A DNA stretch of 64,000 nt from Ophiodon elongatus (lineage: Eukaryota > Chordata > Actinopteri > Perciformes > Hexagrammidae). The position numbers and the translations under genes were made by a program. Positions 47,471-60,539 of the stretch are shown piece after piece; the stretch's first letter is position 1; every line of letters starts with the position of its first letter. The stretch covers positions 908,001 to 972,000 of the forward strand of contig JACSYO010001630.1 in assembly GCA_016806645.1 (NCBI GenBank), given 5' to 3'. Under the pieces are notes generated by a model. It did no database searches and was not told the DNA's origin. It worked only from the letters and a program-made list of their open reading frames with translations.

Positions 47471-48100
47471 TCCCCTGAGCCAAGCGCTGCGTTTAGTGAA
47501 CGTTAATCTGAACAGTGAGAACGTAGTGAACAATTGGGTCTCGTGCTGCATCAGCCTTGATTTCTCTTTCATTTTTGTTAAAAGATAAAATGGATCTCCC
47601 AATGCACCAAACTTTCACAACCATCCAATTCTGAATCCCACTTAATCACAAATTAGAGTTGTGTGGCGCTGATTGTAATGCTTCCTAAACCCGACATATG
47701 GGCAGATGTTCTGTGTGCAAATAGTCTGTTCCGGATTTCAATCAGGAAAATTAAATGCTTTGGTTTTCCGAGGTGCTTTTTAGGGCTTTATTTACAAAAA
47801 ATTTAAAGCCTGTCAAATGTTGCTAAATGTACAGAATGCATGTGTGAATCAGTTTAGCTGTTGACTGAGAATATAAGAACTAATAACAAATACATAATTT
47901 CAGGACACCAGGCACACTCCAAAAGTTTTCAATCATTAAAATGGAAACGATTTTTATTTTCTGTTCGGTTGTGTGTGGATCACGACAGACGGAACAGGCT
48001 GGAGACTGGGGTTGATAGTCAAAGGGAGCAGGGAGGTCAGACATCCACCTCCAAAGTCTCAGAAGTCAACTTAACGAGCGAGCGTGTCACAGCCCTGCAA

Positions 48101-48446
48101 AGATGTAGAGAAGCCGTGCCCGCATATTACTTTTGCAAGTGCTTTCACATCACTTAGAAGTAGAATATCTCTTCTTGCACAAGCAATGTTGAAGCCTGCC
48201 AGGAGAAAACCATGCATTGAGCACATGCTGTAATCCCTGAGCACACAACTACTATTCCCATTCCGCTCGTAAAACTTTCACCTGCTTTTCTTTTTGACAA
48301 AGTGGGCATACCCAGTTGCCGATGTAATATAATTGGCCATTTCTGCTGCAGGCTACAATTTTTCTCATGCAAGCAGAGAGTCTGCACGCAGGTGATGTGA
48401 AAGTGATGGCAAAAGCAATATGTGTGCGCGGCTGCACTACATCTAG
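48101..48446. mobile_element. Foldback element with about 55-bp inverted arms
   Basis: The left arm (about 48101-48156, including 'catattacttttgcaagtgc') is the imperfect reverse complement of the right arm (about 48390-48446, including 'gatgtgaaagtgatggcaaa'). Weaker inverted similarity further out ('cactccaaaagttttc' near 47916 and 'aaaacttttggcagagtg' near 48488) suggests the full element may span about 47911-48505. It has no coding capacity. Confidence 0.6.
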
Positions 48447-48506
48447 GCATATTGACATTAATTTGCTAAAAAGGATCTGTCTTGTGTAAAACTTTTGGCA
48501 GAGTGT

Positions 48507-49232
48507 TTATGTGTTGAATCAAGTTAAAGGTTAAGGTTATTTTTTATTATCTTTAAGTTACACCAGGAACTTAAATTTGTGTTGATTTTCGCATTCCCTA
48601 TGGACAAAACTCTATCCGCAGTGTTTCCAAGCACCAGAGTCCCTTTAGAAAACCAATTGTCTCCCCCTTCTCGCCAGCAGGCCTTGAAATATGGCATGGG
48701 CCTCCAGCAGTGTGGTGTCTTTGTTGGCTCCCAGTGGTGAAGCTCCGCCAGGCGTTGAGCTCTCCACCTCCTGGGTTGCTGCTTGGAGTCTTAGCGGAAG
48801 GAGTTTCTGGTGAACTGCATGATTTCGTCTGATTTTACCAAAATCATGGATAACTAACAATATAGAAATCTTCTCCCTATGGTCTTATGTGCTCCTGTGT
48901 GTGTTTAGTAATGTCTCGCAAAAATAACCAGTGTGAATGTCCGCTTGGTGCCGCACATCCCGTGATAACTCAATACCCAGTCACCAGCACAACCCCACTT
49001 CTGTAAGAGGCTAATGGGCCACAGCCAGTGTAACGGAGAAAGAAACTGCGTGCTGACATTGAGGACTCCTGAGAAAACAGCTGAAAATGGAGACAGAGGT
49101 CAGCAGAACAAATCCTTGTTGCTGAGGAACAGCTGAAGCTGACCGTGCTTCAGGAGCTGGAGTCATGGCTGATAATACAGCTGCTGGAGAAGAAGCTGCA
49201 TCATATTCTACCCATAATGTACAGGCAATGCA
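48507..49232. other. Intergenic DNA
   Basis: Nothing recognised beyond unremarkable low-complexity sequence. Confidence 0.4.
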
Positions 49233-50889
49233 AGTCAGGTCCATAAGTATTTGGACGGTGACACAATCTTTCAAATTTTGCCTATTTACATGATTGCAAG
49301 TTATTTTAAATAAAGCAGTCAATATGTGGTTGAAGTTTAGACTTTCAGCTTCAATTCAGTGGATATAACAAAACTATCGCATTCACCGTTTAGGAATTAC
49401 AGCCATTTTTACACAGTCCCCCACATTTTCAGAGGCTCAAAAGTAATTGGACAAACTAACATAATAGTGAATATCATGATAATTTTTAATACTTGGAGGA
49501 AAATCCATTGCAGTCAATGGTTGCCTGAAGTCTTACACCCATAGTCATCACCAAATCAGTTATATAATCATTATATACAGTATATATATATATATTACAC
49601 CCATAGTCATCACCAAACACTAAGTTTCCTCCCTTGAGCTGCTTTGCCAGGCCTTTACTGCAGCCTCCTTTAGGTGCTGCTTGTTTGTGGGTCTTTCTGC
49701 CTTCAGTTCTATCTGAAGTAAATGAAAAGCTCACTTGGGTTGAGATCAGGTGACTCGGCCATTGAAAAGCTCTTGGGCTGTTTTCACAGTATGTTTTAGG
49801 TCATTATCCATCTGTACTGAGAAGTGCCGTCCAATCTTTTTTTGCAGCATTTGGCTGAATGTGAGTAGATAGTAAAGGCCTAAACACTTCAGAACTCATC
49901 CTGCTACTTCTATCAGCTGTGAAATCATCAATGAACACCAGTGACCCAGTTCCATTGGCAGCCATACAAGCCCAGACCTTAACAGGACCCTAACCCTGCC
50001 ATAGCACTGCCTCCACCATGTTAAACAGATGATGTGGTTTGCTTCGGATCAGGAGCCTTTCCTTTCCTTCTCTACACTTTTCTCTTCCCATCATTCTGGT
50101 ACAAGTTCATCTTGGTTTCATCTAAAACTGATCAGCTTATTCAGATGTTTTCTGTAAAGTCTGATCTGGCCTTCCTGTTCTTCAGTGTTCCAGTGGTTTG
50201 CACCTTGTTGTAAAACTGTATTCAGATTCATGAAGGCATCTCTTGATTGTAGACTTTGACAAAGACACGCCTCCCTTCTCCATAGTATTCTTGACCTCAG
50301 TATTCATGTTATGAAGGGTATTTCTTCACCATGGAAAGAATTCTGTTACATCTACTGTACATGTCTTCTGTGGTCTTCAGGCCTTTTGGTATTGGTGAGC
50401 CTGCCAGTACATTACTTCCTTTTAGGAATGTACCCAAACTGTTAATTTGGTCAATCCTAATGTTTCTGCTATCTTCCTGATAGCTTTGTATAGTTTGTCA
50501 GCCTTTTAATAGCCTCACACCAATAGCTTCACTTGCATTGACACCTCTTTGGTCCTCATGCTGAGTTCCCTGGACCAGCTACCAAATGCAAATTCAACAT
50601 TTTGAATCATCTATGGACCTTTTTATCTGCTTTATATGTCATGAAAAATAACAGGCCACATCTGGCCATCAAACCATTTGTAAGACAATTGTCCAATTAC
50701 TTCTGAGCCTCTGAAAATATGGGGGACTGTGTAAAAAATGTTGTAATTCCTAAACGTTTAGTGCGATAGTTTTGTTATAGTCATTGAAATAAATCGGAAT
50801 TTACTGCTTTATTTAAAATCCATTGCAGTCGTGTAAATAGGCAAAATTTGAAAACTTTTGTCACCGTCCAAATACTTATGGACCTGACT
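49233..50889 (-). mobile_element. Degenerate Tc1-like transposon with long TIRs
   Basis: The left end AGTCAGGTCCATAAGTATTT and the right end AAATACTTATGGACCTGACT are perfect inverted copies, and similarity continues inward for about 200 bp ('aattacagccatttttacac' against 'aatgttgtaattcctaaa'). On the minus strand, near 49960-49620, broken frames give MDNDLKHTVKTAQELFNG, like the DNDPKHT block of Tc1 transposases, then a WQSSSRE end. Stops and an internal AT-repeat duplication (about 49540-49615) show it is inactive. Confidence 0.85.
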
Positions 50890-50939
50890 ATATGGAAATA
50901 AGATTAGGCCTGATTGGATTAAATTAACAATAAATATGT

Positions 50940-52970
50940 TACCTCTGTCCCTTATCAATGCTCACAATGAAAATGCCAACATGCTATTTAGCAAATGGGG
51001 TCTCATCCAGAGGAAAGCCTGCCTGCCTATAGGGTTGGGGATGCATGTACAAAGCCATTGAGTCAGGCTTTTCGTCAATAGGGCTTTACTTGGCCAAACC
51101 ATCCGCCAAGCACAAGAACAGTTGTTTAGTGCACCTGATGGGGGCCGTGCGTTCAACATAACATGTCAACGCACCAACTGGGCAGATGTAACTTTGCCTC
51201 CCTTTCTCCCGCATGGGATGGAAGACAAAAAACCTCCAGCTGTATAACCCTCATCCCAAAAGAGCTCCTCAAGTTCTAGGGAACGAAGGTGGGATTTGGT
51301 CAAAGGGTAGCCCCAATGCAGTCATTAAGAAGCAGTAAGCAACTGGGGTGCACCAACAGGGCAGTTAGTTCACACACTCTCTTAGTCTGTGCAAGCAGCA
51401 AAGCTGTCTTGAATGACGCCTTACAGAGATGAGCACTCCAGAAGTTAGAAGGCACCCTTCACCAAAGCCCGAGCACCAATAGCAGTTCCCACTGTGGGCA
51501 GGAGGCACGCATCGCCAGTCACTGTGTCCTGATCCCCCCTGCCAGTACCACTTTACAAGAGGGTGAACAAAGATTGGTCTGTCGCCAAAACCCTCACTTT
51601 AACAATGGTATCCCATATCCTATAAACACTGCAAAAGGGAAAGAATAGAGCAAACTGATCAGGACAGGGGATCTAGCCTTGTTTCCTTGCACCAACGGTG
51701 GAACCCTGACCGCTTTGCCCTGTGTCAAGCAATGGTAGATCCCCCTCTAGCTGTCTTGATGGTCTGAACCACCTGTCCATCCCACCTCACCATGTCCCTC
51801 TCAGGAGCCAAGCCTGCAGAGGACGGCCCAGATATGACAGCGCGCCTATTGCACCTGCCTCCTGAGACAGAACCCCCCAGAACTGGGCTGGACGGCGATC
51901 TCTGAATAATATCAGCATATCACGGCGCCAAGCAGCAACATGGGGCTACTACTCTCGCCTCACTCTCCAAAAGGCGTCGCTTGTGCTTTCTGGCATCCAA
52001 GCAAAGGCAGGCTAACTACCACTGCAGGCGTTATCACCAATACACCATGCCAAAGTGGTAGACTGACTGCAGCAGGGCCGTCTGTCTGTGGTCCAACAGA
52101 GTGGGCTGCACCCTACACATGTCGAGTTTAACCCCCAGATACTCGACCCGGTGGTTTGGTAGAAGGCTGCTTCCCTTCCTGTTGATCGTAAAGTCAAACT
52201 TGGTTACCTATAAGATCAACCGGGCTTTGTGGAACATAGCCCATTCTTTGGACTAGCCATGACAATGAGGTCTTCCCTATAAAAGAAGACCCTCATTCCT
52301 CTGTTGCACAGCAACTGAAGAGCTGTGTCCACACATCTGCTGACGACTTGGCGGGCCACAGCAGTCTGTACTCATCGGCTATCCCCTAGAAACGGGTGAA
52401 ACAGGAGAATATCCTGTTTGTCAAAGCCACCCCAACCTTAAAGTATGCACCTGCCCGGCTGAACCAGTTCCAGTAATCACTTGATGGTTAACATACAGAT
52501 CCTAAATTGGTCTTAAATCTCCTGTCTTCATGGGAACCAGGAAGTATGCGGCGTAAAACCGTTTCTGTAAAAGGTCCTGGGGGCTGAGAGGTAATCCATC
52601 TCCTTTTGAGATAATTAATTCACCACACATTCAAACACGTGTCTCATGTTCAGTATTAAACACAATCTAACTTTATTAACATCATCAACAAGGCCGAGGG
52701 AGGGGGCCGAAAACCTCGCCATCACATCGTGAGGCAGCCCAGGAACATAGTCCTTTCTGGGGGGTAGGTCAGCTCCAAGCAAGATCCTTTTGCTAATGAG
52801 GAGCACTCTCTGTGGTCAGCTGAATCCACTGCCAGATGTCTGGTAGAGGGGGTCAGACAAAATCCACCTGGGCTTGGCGGTCCGGGCAGTAAAAAACATA
52901 GTTGAGATGGCTCAGCAAGTGGAAGTGGGGGAGTTAGATCAGCAAACAGCCTCAGCAGCAAATTAGATGG
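50940..52970 (-). pseudogene. DIRS-like retroelement relic (RT and recombinase-like region)
   Basis: Reading the minus strand from 52580 down, broken frames give RFYAAYFLVPMKTGDLRPI (an RT start as in DIRS/Ngaro elements). Next come a 'GMRVFF' fingers-palm region near 52300, then LLPNHRVEYLGVKLDM (about 52145). Further on is a C-terminal half resembling the element's tyrosine-recombinase part, ending GRQAFLWMRPHLLNS. Many stops are present. 52600-52970 may be the upstream gag/RT junction. Gypsy-type origin is a less likely alternative. Confidence 0.55.
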
Positions 52971-53629
52971 TAGAAGATCATAAAATCAAGAGTTGCCTTA
53001 CAGATATATAATATAATAATCATACAGGTATAAGATAGTTATAAATGAAAGCCTGCTTTTCTCTGCAGCTAAGGTGAATATTAAAGTGCAGCTTTTTTGA
53101 CAATATTTTGAATGTATGTAGAAATTCCTGCCTCAAACCCAGCTGACTATTGAACCCCAGCACAATAAATCACAACTGAATAAAACCATGCCTATCCACT
53201 GTCCTAAGATATACACACACCTCTCAACACCCCTTACCATCTCTTATCCTCTCAAAGTAATATCAATCACTGCCCTCTCTCTTTTCAATTGTTTTTTTTG
53301 TCATGCATCTCCTGGCTTTTAGCTAGTCTATTTCCAAATGTCTATCAATCATCAGCTCCCATTCTCTTTCTCAATCATTGCCTTTCTCAATCATCCTCGC
53401 TCTCTCATTTTCTGGCTTATACATTATCAATCACCACAACACTCCCACCGCTCTTTCCAGAGTCTCCCGCTTTTGATCAATCAATCAGCCCATAGTTCGG
53501 ACTCACTGACACCCAAAAGATGACACTTTATATACCTACCTCTCCTATTGTGACACGTTTTGTACACACATACACACACTTACTAGATATTACATAGCAC
53601 ATTAAAGCTTTTCATGTCATGTCCACATA
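52971..53629. other. Intergenic DNA, nothing recognised
   Basis: Pyrimidine-rich, with many 'caatca' and 'ctctc' motifs at 53210-53520. No coding or element signal. Confidence 0.4.
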
Positions 53630-54884
53630 TTTTTAGGGCCCGAGCACTGACAAAGTCGGAGACCTAATGTTCTTCTAATGTTTATTAGGGTCCGAGCATT
53701 GACAACATCGGTCCAAGAGGACCCTATTGAAATTCTAAGGATTTCTATTTTCTTTCAAATTCTTTTTTTTTGTAAATCGGGCGCTTTTTTGGGGTATTTG
53801 CCATGGTCGAAAACTCACCAAATTTGGCACACTTGTCAGGCTTGGTGAAAATAGCCATCTGATATAGGTGTTATTTCTGTGTATTAAAAAATGGCTCTCT
53901 AGCGCCCCCTAGAAGTTGGACAGGCGACGCCCCTCACCCTCCGATTTAGTTGAAATTTGACACACATGTCCATCTCCGTCTGCTCTACAAAAAAAAACTT
54001 TCAGAGCCCTGAACTTGGCCTATAAAATGTTTCCGCAATTTAGAATTTTGTGAAAAATACTTTGCAAACTCCTCCTATATGCTGGGTCCAATTCATACCA
54101 AATTTTCTGTGGATCATGATTGGATCTATATCATCAAAAGCTTGTTGATATCTCATTGCATTTACATGATATGGAGCAAGGAACTTCTTTGGGGCATGGC
54201 TTGTACATCAATAAGCAGAACTTCAAAACCATTTGGCCTACTATCACCAAATTTGCAGAATATGTGCACATCGCATCCTGTAACATAAACCAACATTGTT
54301 ATGCCATTCAATCACTAGGGGACACTACAGTAATTTTGCCATTTGGGGCTTATTGGGCATTTTTTGCCCTTTTCAGCCTTTGTACTTTAACAAACTCCTC
54401 CTACAGAATTTATGCAATCAACTTCAAATTTGGTCAGGATGGTCTTTAGACCTTTGTGATGAAAAGTTATAAAAATGATGAGTTTTCGTTGAAAGACCTT
54501 GACGTGGCGTGGCGCCCATTTTGCGCCATTCATCGTGACACAGGAAGTTGTTGTAACTTCAACGTACATCCAATCAGCCCAAAAATGATCATGAATCGTC
54601 CAGACCTGAGCACATTTCCATTCAAAATTCATTAAATCGTCACCTACGGGCAAAAGGAAATGACCCTTTTTATACTTTGATGTACTCCTAGCCGGTTAAC
54701 CGGATCAACCTCAAATTTGGAAAGGAAAGCCTCAACACATTGCTGATTCATCCTAATTAATATTGTGAGTTTTCGTTAAGCGTCGTTGCCGTGGCGATGA
54801 ATCATTCACCACGAAAAAGATGTATGACATTCGGTACGCATATGTATTACATGGAGACTTAGAAAAAAGTATCTTGGTACCATA
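53630..54884. repeat. Dispersed 'gggtccgagca' repeat
   Basis: 'gggcccgagcactgacaaag' at about 53637 and 'gggtccgagcattgacaaca' at 53689 start a long AT-rich block with 'caccaaatttggcacac'. I recognise this as a common dispersed fish repeat of uncertain class. It is interrupted by the hAT element at 54893 and may continue at 56135. Confidence 0.5.
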
Positions 54885-55312
54885 CTCTAAACCAGGGGTG
54901 TCAAACTCATTTTCACTGTGGGCCACATCAGCATTATGGTTGCCCTCAAAGGGCCGGTTGTAACTGTAAAAATTTATAAATGTAACTACTCCCTAATATA
55001 TTGTTAAATGACTGTCTCGGCATTTAATTATTGTTTATTCAAGTGTAAAAATATAGTACATGCATCTATATAAATGTAAAAATGTATGTAAGCTAATTTC
55101 TCTGTTATAACATAAATCATTTTGATTTAGGTTTAAGAAACCCACATTACTCTATCAAAGATCAAACTTTTTAAAGAAAGACAAATATCATCAAACACAC
55201 GTTATTACATTAACTTTGTTCAAAGCTTTTTTTGTCACAGTTGAGAGGGACATAACTCTGGTACAACACATAATTGTGAGATGCTAAAAACATGTGTGAC
55301 AGATGTGGTCTG

Positions 55313-55490
55313 GGGCTCACCTGCTCACACACCTTTATATGGCTCACCTGCTCACACACACCTTTACATGGCTCACCTGCTCACACACACCTTTACATGG
55401 CTCACCTGCTCACACACACACCTTTACATGGCTCACCTGCTCACACACACCTTTACATGGCTCACCTGCTCACACACCTTTATGCTGCGT
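55313..55490. repeat. 29-bp minisatellite inside the hAT element
   Basis: About six copies of 'ggctcacctgctcacacaca' plus 'cctttacat', with unit length varying by CA count. It ends directly at the nested MITE. Confidence 0.9.
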
Positions 55491-55492
55491 TC

Positions 55493-55937
55493 ACAACAAA
55501 CGCGTTGCGAATTTTTCGCGCAAGTAGATTACAAACAAAGTCAATGCACAGACGCGAATGGTTGTGAATAATTCGAAATTCCGCCGGGCGGCGAGAATGA
55601 CGCGACGCGAAAAATTTGCGAAGTTGATAGACTGGAAGCGGCAGTCCTCCCGAACCTGGAGAAGCTGTGAGCAGCGACGGATGATGTTATGAACCCAGAC
55701 ACGAGGGCATCTGATGTTCCCATGTTTGTGGGACTTCCACAACATGTACAAAGCAGAACTAGTGGTTATTTATTCTATGGTGGATGGCAGAAATTAGCTA
55801 TTTCCACGGAGATAAGCCACGCCCGCTCTCCGGCGAGTGAAGCGAGTGAAGCGAAATAACCACAAATAGTCCGGCGAAAAAACTCACGTGAGTAAAGCGA
55901 CGCGAATATTCGCAACGGTTTTGGTGTGAACGCAGCA
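55493..55937. mobile_element. MITE nested in the hAT element
   Basis: The termini TGCTGCGTTCACA and TGTGAACGCAGCA are inverted and flanked by TA on both sides (55491-55492 and 55938-55939). It is 445 bp, with a CGCGAA-rich subterminal region and no coding capacity. A diverged relative is in hspa9 intron 9 at about 39600. Confidence 0.85.
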
Positions 55938-56134
55938 TAACGGCAGGTAGGATGCCGTTCATTCGCGGGTCACAAAATCGACATGCATTGTGGGAGATGT
56001 AGTTTATGGTCACTGTACATTGTAAAGCAGCATAGACTTTAATTTTAAGACAGTCATATTCCTTTCAAGCTCTCGTGGGCGTGGCGGGCCGGATTCGGCC
56101 CGCGGGCCTTGAGTTTGACACCCGTGCTCTAAAC

Positions 56135-57130
56135 GGTACTTGAAGTCCGTAAAACAACTGGCTTTATTCATGTTTTTCACCAACACTACATTTTACGAGA
56201 TTACGTTTGAAAACATCTTGATACAATTGAAAACATCTTGATAACGTTAGAATTGACCTTTTTACTGAACAGAGCCTAAACACATCATAATGTAACCAAC
56301 CGCCTACTCGCGGACCTGATTGGCTGAACTTGATATGAGAAGGTCTCTGATATAAATACTCCTCTCTCCTGTCGCTCAGTCCTTTTGCATTCAGCAACTG
56401 ACCGAGAGACAAAGAGAGAATTTGATTTCAGATTTCGATTTTACTTTGAATTTGAGAGAGAGAAATATTTTGAGGAAGTGATGAGTGTATTTTTAACCAT
56501 TCAGGCAAAAGTCAGCAAAGGGGGCTGTGCTAGCTTCAGTATTTATAACTTTATGTAATGTTACTCATGTATATACTGTCGCTTTGAATGTGTTTGGATG
56601 CTGTTACGATGACATTAGTTACTATCACTGGTCTGTTAACATTATTCAGCACTCAGAGGAGAGCTATGCTAATTAGCTGTTAGCAGCACTAGTTAGCTAA
56701 CGCTAACCTCTCACTAGCATACTCCATGTAGAGCTATCCCTAACCTTCATGCGGCTATTGTCAGTTTCTAGTTTCCTTTACACTGGTAGCAAATAAGTAG
56801 TACCAGCTGAATGTATTCTTAGCCTTAAACTAAAAGAGGAAAAAAATGAAAATAAATGGACAGAAATATTACATATTTGCTTTCAATAAGTCCTCATTAT
56901 ATTCTTATTATTCTATGGTTAATTAACAACCCCTCTTCCAACAGAATAAAATCCAACACCTGCACACACATCTCATACATTTGAGTGTATACATTTACTT
57001 TAGTGCAACTGAAATCTCAGGCCTACGGTTCTTCTCCCTCTTAGACCAATGCTATATGGTTTTCTACTTTTAATCTAATCTTTAAGGAAAAGGAAAATTC
57101 GGAAGAAGAAGAAAAAAAAAACTGAAATAT

Positions 57131-57184
<54 letters not shown>

Positions 57185-57280
57185 TATACATACATATGCA
57201 TACATATAAATGCATAAATATATATACATAAATATACACACTCATACACATGCACATACACACATATAGAGAAAATTCAT
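56135..57280. other. Intergenic DNA
   Basis: It may resume the dispersed repeat interrupted by the hAT element. A TATA-like 'gatataaatactcc' at about 56350 is followed by no gene. A (TA)n tract lies at 57131-57173. Confidence 0.4.
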
Positions 57281-57289
57281 GAGAAATAA

Positions 57290-58164
57290 ATAAAAAATAG
57301 AAATACAAAGGGGTGGGTATAATTGGGAGAGGTAATAGACCACTTATCCATAAGTTTGTTGATCAACATATGGCTTGATATTAATTTTGAGAGCGATGTC
57401 TCTCCAACTCCTTCATAAAGTCCTCTGCATCCTTGAGGTTGTGAAACAATCACGTTTTCTTTTCTCCACAATTGATGCGAAGGACAGAAGGATAAAGAAG
57501 TGAGTATTCCATGTTCATATCCCATGTTCATATCCCATGCTCATATCCCAAAGTTTTCTTTTGATATGTTCAAACTCACGCCGCTGCTTCGAGTGCTCGG
57601 CACTGTAGTCGAGGTAGAAGTGAATCCTTGTTTTGTTGATGAGGAGCTCGCCCTTTTGTCTGGACAGTCGAAACATTTTTACTTTATCCTGGAAACTCAG
57701 GAATCTCACTAAAATTGGCCTTGGATTAGTTGAGCATGTGTTGTCGTCTCTCTGTATGGGGCTGCGGTGAGCTCTGTCAATAACCGGGGGAAGAGGTGGA
57801 GGATCAGCTGCTGCACAAACCCAATGGCATCCCAGCCTTCTGCTTTTTCTGGAACTTTGACGATACGAATGTTGGAGCGTCTGCTGTAATTCTACATTGA
57901 CTCTGTCTTTTGTTTCAGGTAACTGTTTTCTTTTTCAATGTGACTGATGCAGGTTTTTAAGTCCTCAATGTTGTCTTCGTTGCAGCTGACTCTTTCTTGT
58001 ACTTCAGTAATTTGGTCCCCCAACATTTCCAGCTTGATGTTGACCTCTCCCACTGCCGTGTTAATGGTTTCAGTAGAAGCATCAAGCCGTGATATTAAGT
58101 CCGTTTTACATTGGTTGATTGCGTCCATTAGCGACTGAAGGGAGATTTGACTTTGATCCGCCAT
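57290..58164 (-). pseudogene. L1-like ORF1 relic
   Basis: The minus strand begins MADQSQISLQSLMDAINQCK and has a coiled-coil heptad region (to about 57895), as in L1/Tx1 ORF1 proteins. After several stops it carries ILVRFLSFQDKVKMFRLSRQ and then TRIHFYLDYSAEHSKQRREF, the RNA-binding and C-terminal domain signature. The end, LKDAEDFMKELERHRSQN, has an in-frame TGA before it. A short tandem duplication of 'ttcatatcccatg' lies at about 57517-57550. Confidence 0.8.
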
Positions 58165-58682
58165 AGTTTCGGTTTAGATGTTGGAGATTTCACAGGATAC
58201 GCGGATAATCAGACTTATTCAGTAGGTTAGAAGTGGTATATCCGTTGGGTATAACGTTTGTCGGCTACTTTAGCAGGTTATATTAACAAACTGACTCAGC
58301 CCATGCAGTGTGACTCACGCACATGTGATCATGACCCGGAAGCCCGATGATGTCCAGTCTGCGCTGATCTGTGTAGAATTTAAAATGTTAACAAATATTT
58401 ACCAACTAGCTTCACCCAGAGCAGTGATGTCACTGCAGTGTCACCAGCAACATGCTTAAAAGTTAAATGAATAAAATCATTATTGCTATTTTTTCAAATA
58501 AACTAAACTACTACAATCTTTCTACAGCAATAATTTAGAACTCCCTCACAATTTTAAAGGGCTTGATGCACTGTGTGATTACCTTAAACGGCTTTACCTG
58601 GTCCTGATGGATAATATTACAATAATATACATAAATATGTCATCAAGGGTTGCTATATGTTAGAAAAACATAGTAAACAACT
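58165..58682. other. Intergenic DNA; 5' side of the ORF1 relic
   Basis: Possibly the L1-like 5' UTR on the minus strand. No other signal. Confidence 0.3.
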
Positions 58683-60158
58683 CATGGGGTACTTCCCAAG
58701 TGTCTTATTTGTCATTTCCCCACTCCTAAATTCTCGCTTGAACCGGAAGTTGTTCTGAGCCGCCATTGTTGACAGCCTTCCAAACTCTTATTTCTGCTCT
58801 GAGGAGGAGTGAGGAGGGATCTCTGAGGAGCCATGAGCGAGGATGCAAGAGAGCAGGCTTCCAGGAAGTGTTTTAATGCTCAACACGCCCCCTATTGTTC
58901 ATCAGTTATTTGATTGGATGCTGCAGTTAATCGGATTGATCACCGGAGTTTCATACCAGAGTGAAGATGGATCACAGATTAATTTATCTATATATTTGAT
59001 TTGTTTTCTGATTCACCATCTGGTTAAATTATGTGTTCATTGTAGGTCTGAACAACAAAAGGACCACAAACAACTTTCTTCATTCATAAAAAGAATTGTC
59101 TTTTCTTGATCTGTTATTTCCCAAAATAACTTTTACTATGTATTCAATTAAAGTAATTTCCATTCAGTCACCTGAGGCCGATCATTCCTGAGTGTCGGGT
59201 TTGATGAGTTTTGTCACCTCAATTTCCCCCGAAACATTGAGCCTAATAAGTTAATTCCAGTGTTCAAGAGAAACCATAATCATTTTCTGGGTTATTTAAT
59301 AATAATGTCACAATCTGAATTTCAAAACATACAGGCGCAAATTATTCAGAAATAAGAGAAATTTATTCTGTCGGTAGATTTCGCTCCTGCGCTTATAAGC
59401 AGGACACATAACACAGTATAAATACCACACACTGTATATTAATACACAATGCAGTTTGTTAAATAGGTAATAGACTACTGAGAGAAAACATCTCCACTCT
59501 GTTGATAATATATATATATATAATAATATAATAATAACTGGTGTCTTTATTAGTATAAGTACGGTGATGATAACTGTCTTTATTAGTATAAGTACAGTGA
59601 TGCTAACTGTGTCTTTATTAGTATTAGTATAGTGATCAAAAGTCTCAACCGCTGTTAACTCTCTGGGGTCAACGCACGCGCCGGCACGTTTTCGCGGTGT
59701 TTACTCAATGTTTAAATTAATTGCTCCGCAATAATACGGCACAGAAATATGGTTGAGATGTTTTTGGAATCTGTAGACTCTCCACTTCCGTGTCCTGGTT
59801 CTCATGAGATCTTATGTGACTCACACAGTGAGCCAGGAGCATGGACGTGTTGTGTGATTCGTGTGTGTCGGGCTCCGCCTCTCACTGTCATTTGTGGATT
59901 TGTGTGTCCGTCTACATTTTTGTATGAAACTAACCAATGGACACTCAGGAAATCACTAAGGACCTACCCACCACCTTATGCTACAGAAACACTGCCGGCA
60001 GATGTGATCAGCTGATCCTGCTGTGATCAGCGGCCGCCATCATCAGATAGGACGTCTCATTTGTCTGAAAACATATTTCCTCGTTTCCGCTCTCCTTGCA
60101 TTGTTTCGCAAGTGAGGGAAACAGGGATGCAATTAAGAGACTTGGGATGTACCCATGG
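58683..60158. mobile_element. Non-autonomous TIR element, copy 2
   Basis: It starts 'catggggtacttcccaagtg' and ends 'gagacttgggatgtacccat', which are inverted. Its interior is collinear with 26044-27375 ('aaccggaagttgttctgag', 'tttaatgctcaacacgcccc', 'cagtgttcaagagaaaccat'). It is slightly longer (about 1476 bp), carries AT-rich tandem units at about 59510-59640, and lacks the CACGTG array. Confidence 0.82.
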
Positions 60159-60539
60159 TGCATCCTCTCTGGGGATGTGTTCTTACTTGACTTGTACTTG
60201 CAATCATGTAACAATGTGCAACTCAACGTGGCATTTAGTAATTTCAGAATTTGCACAGTGTGAAAGACATTATTAAAGAATAAAACATGGAAAAATGTCA
60301 TAGTCGCCATGATGCTTCATGACAGCGGAGATTTCAGCTGGTAGAATCTTTGTCATAGTCAAAAGACATAGACAAAGCTTTATCGTCTTATACTCACATA
60401 CTAGGTGGGTATGTTTTCCCTGCTCATTCAGACAGAGCTGTAACATTTTCACCCTGTCACTTGTTCATGTCTTCATACATTGCTTTATGTGTTCTTGTGG
60501 TGGATGTACCAGCGACCAGACCACTCAAGACAGACTTCA

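Larger units (their letters stand above)
54893..56126. mobile_element. Non-autonomous hAT element with intact 8-bp TSD
   Basis: It starts CAGGGGTGTCAAACTC and ends GAGTTTGACACCCGTG, giving inverted termini of at least 16 bp with one mismatch. It is flanked by perfect 8-bp direct duplications CTCTAAAC at 54885-54892 and 56127-56134. The subterminal 'gggccggattcggcccgcgg' is typical of this hAT group. No transposase is present. A 29-bp minisatellite and a further MITE lie inside it. Confidence 0.92.

Noticed and set aside
56340..56410. TATA-box promoter of a hidden gene
   Set aside because: TATAAATA is present but no open frame, splice site or poly(A) signal follows in order.
57131..57173. Membrane-like frames rich in Tyr/Ile
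   Set aside because: Translation of a (TA)n microsatellite.
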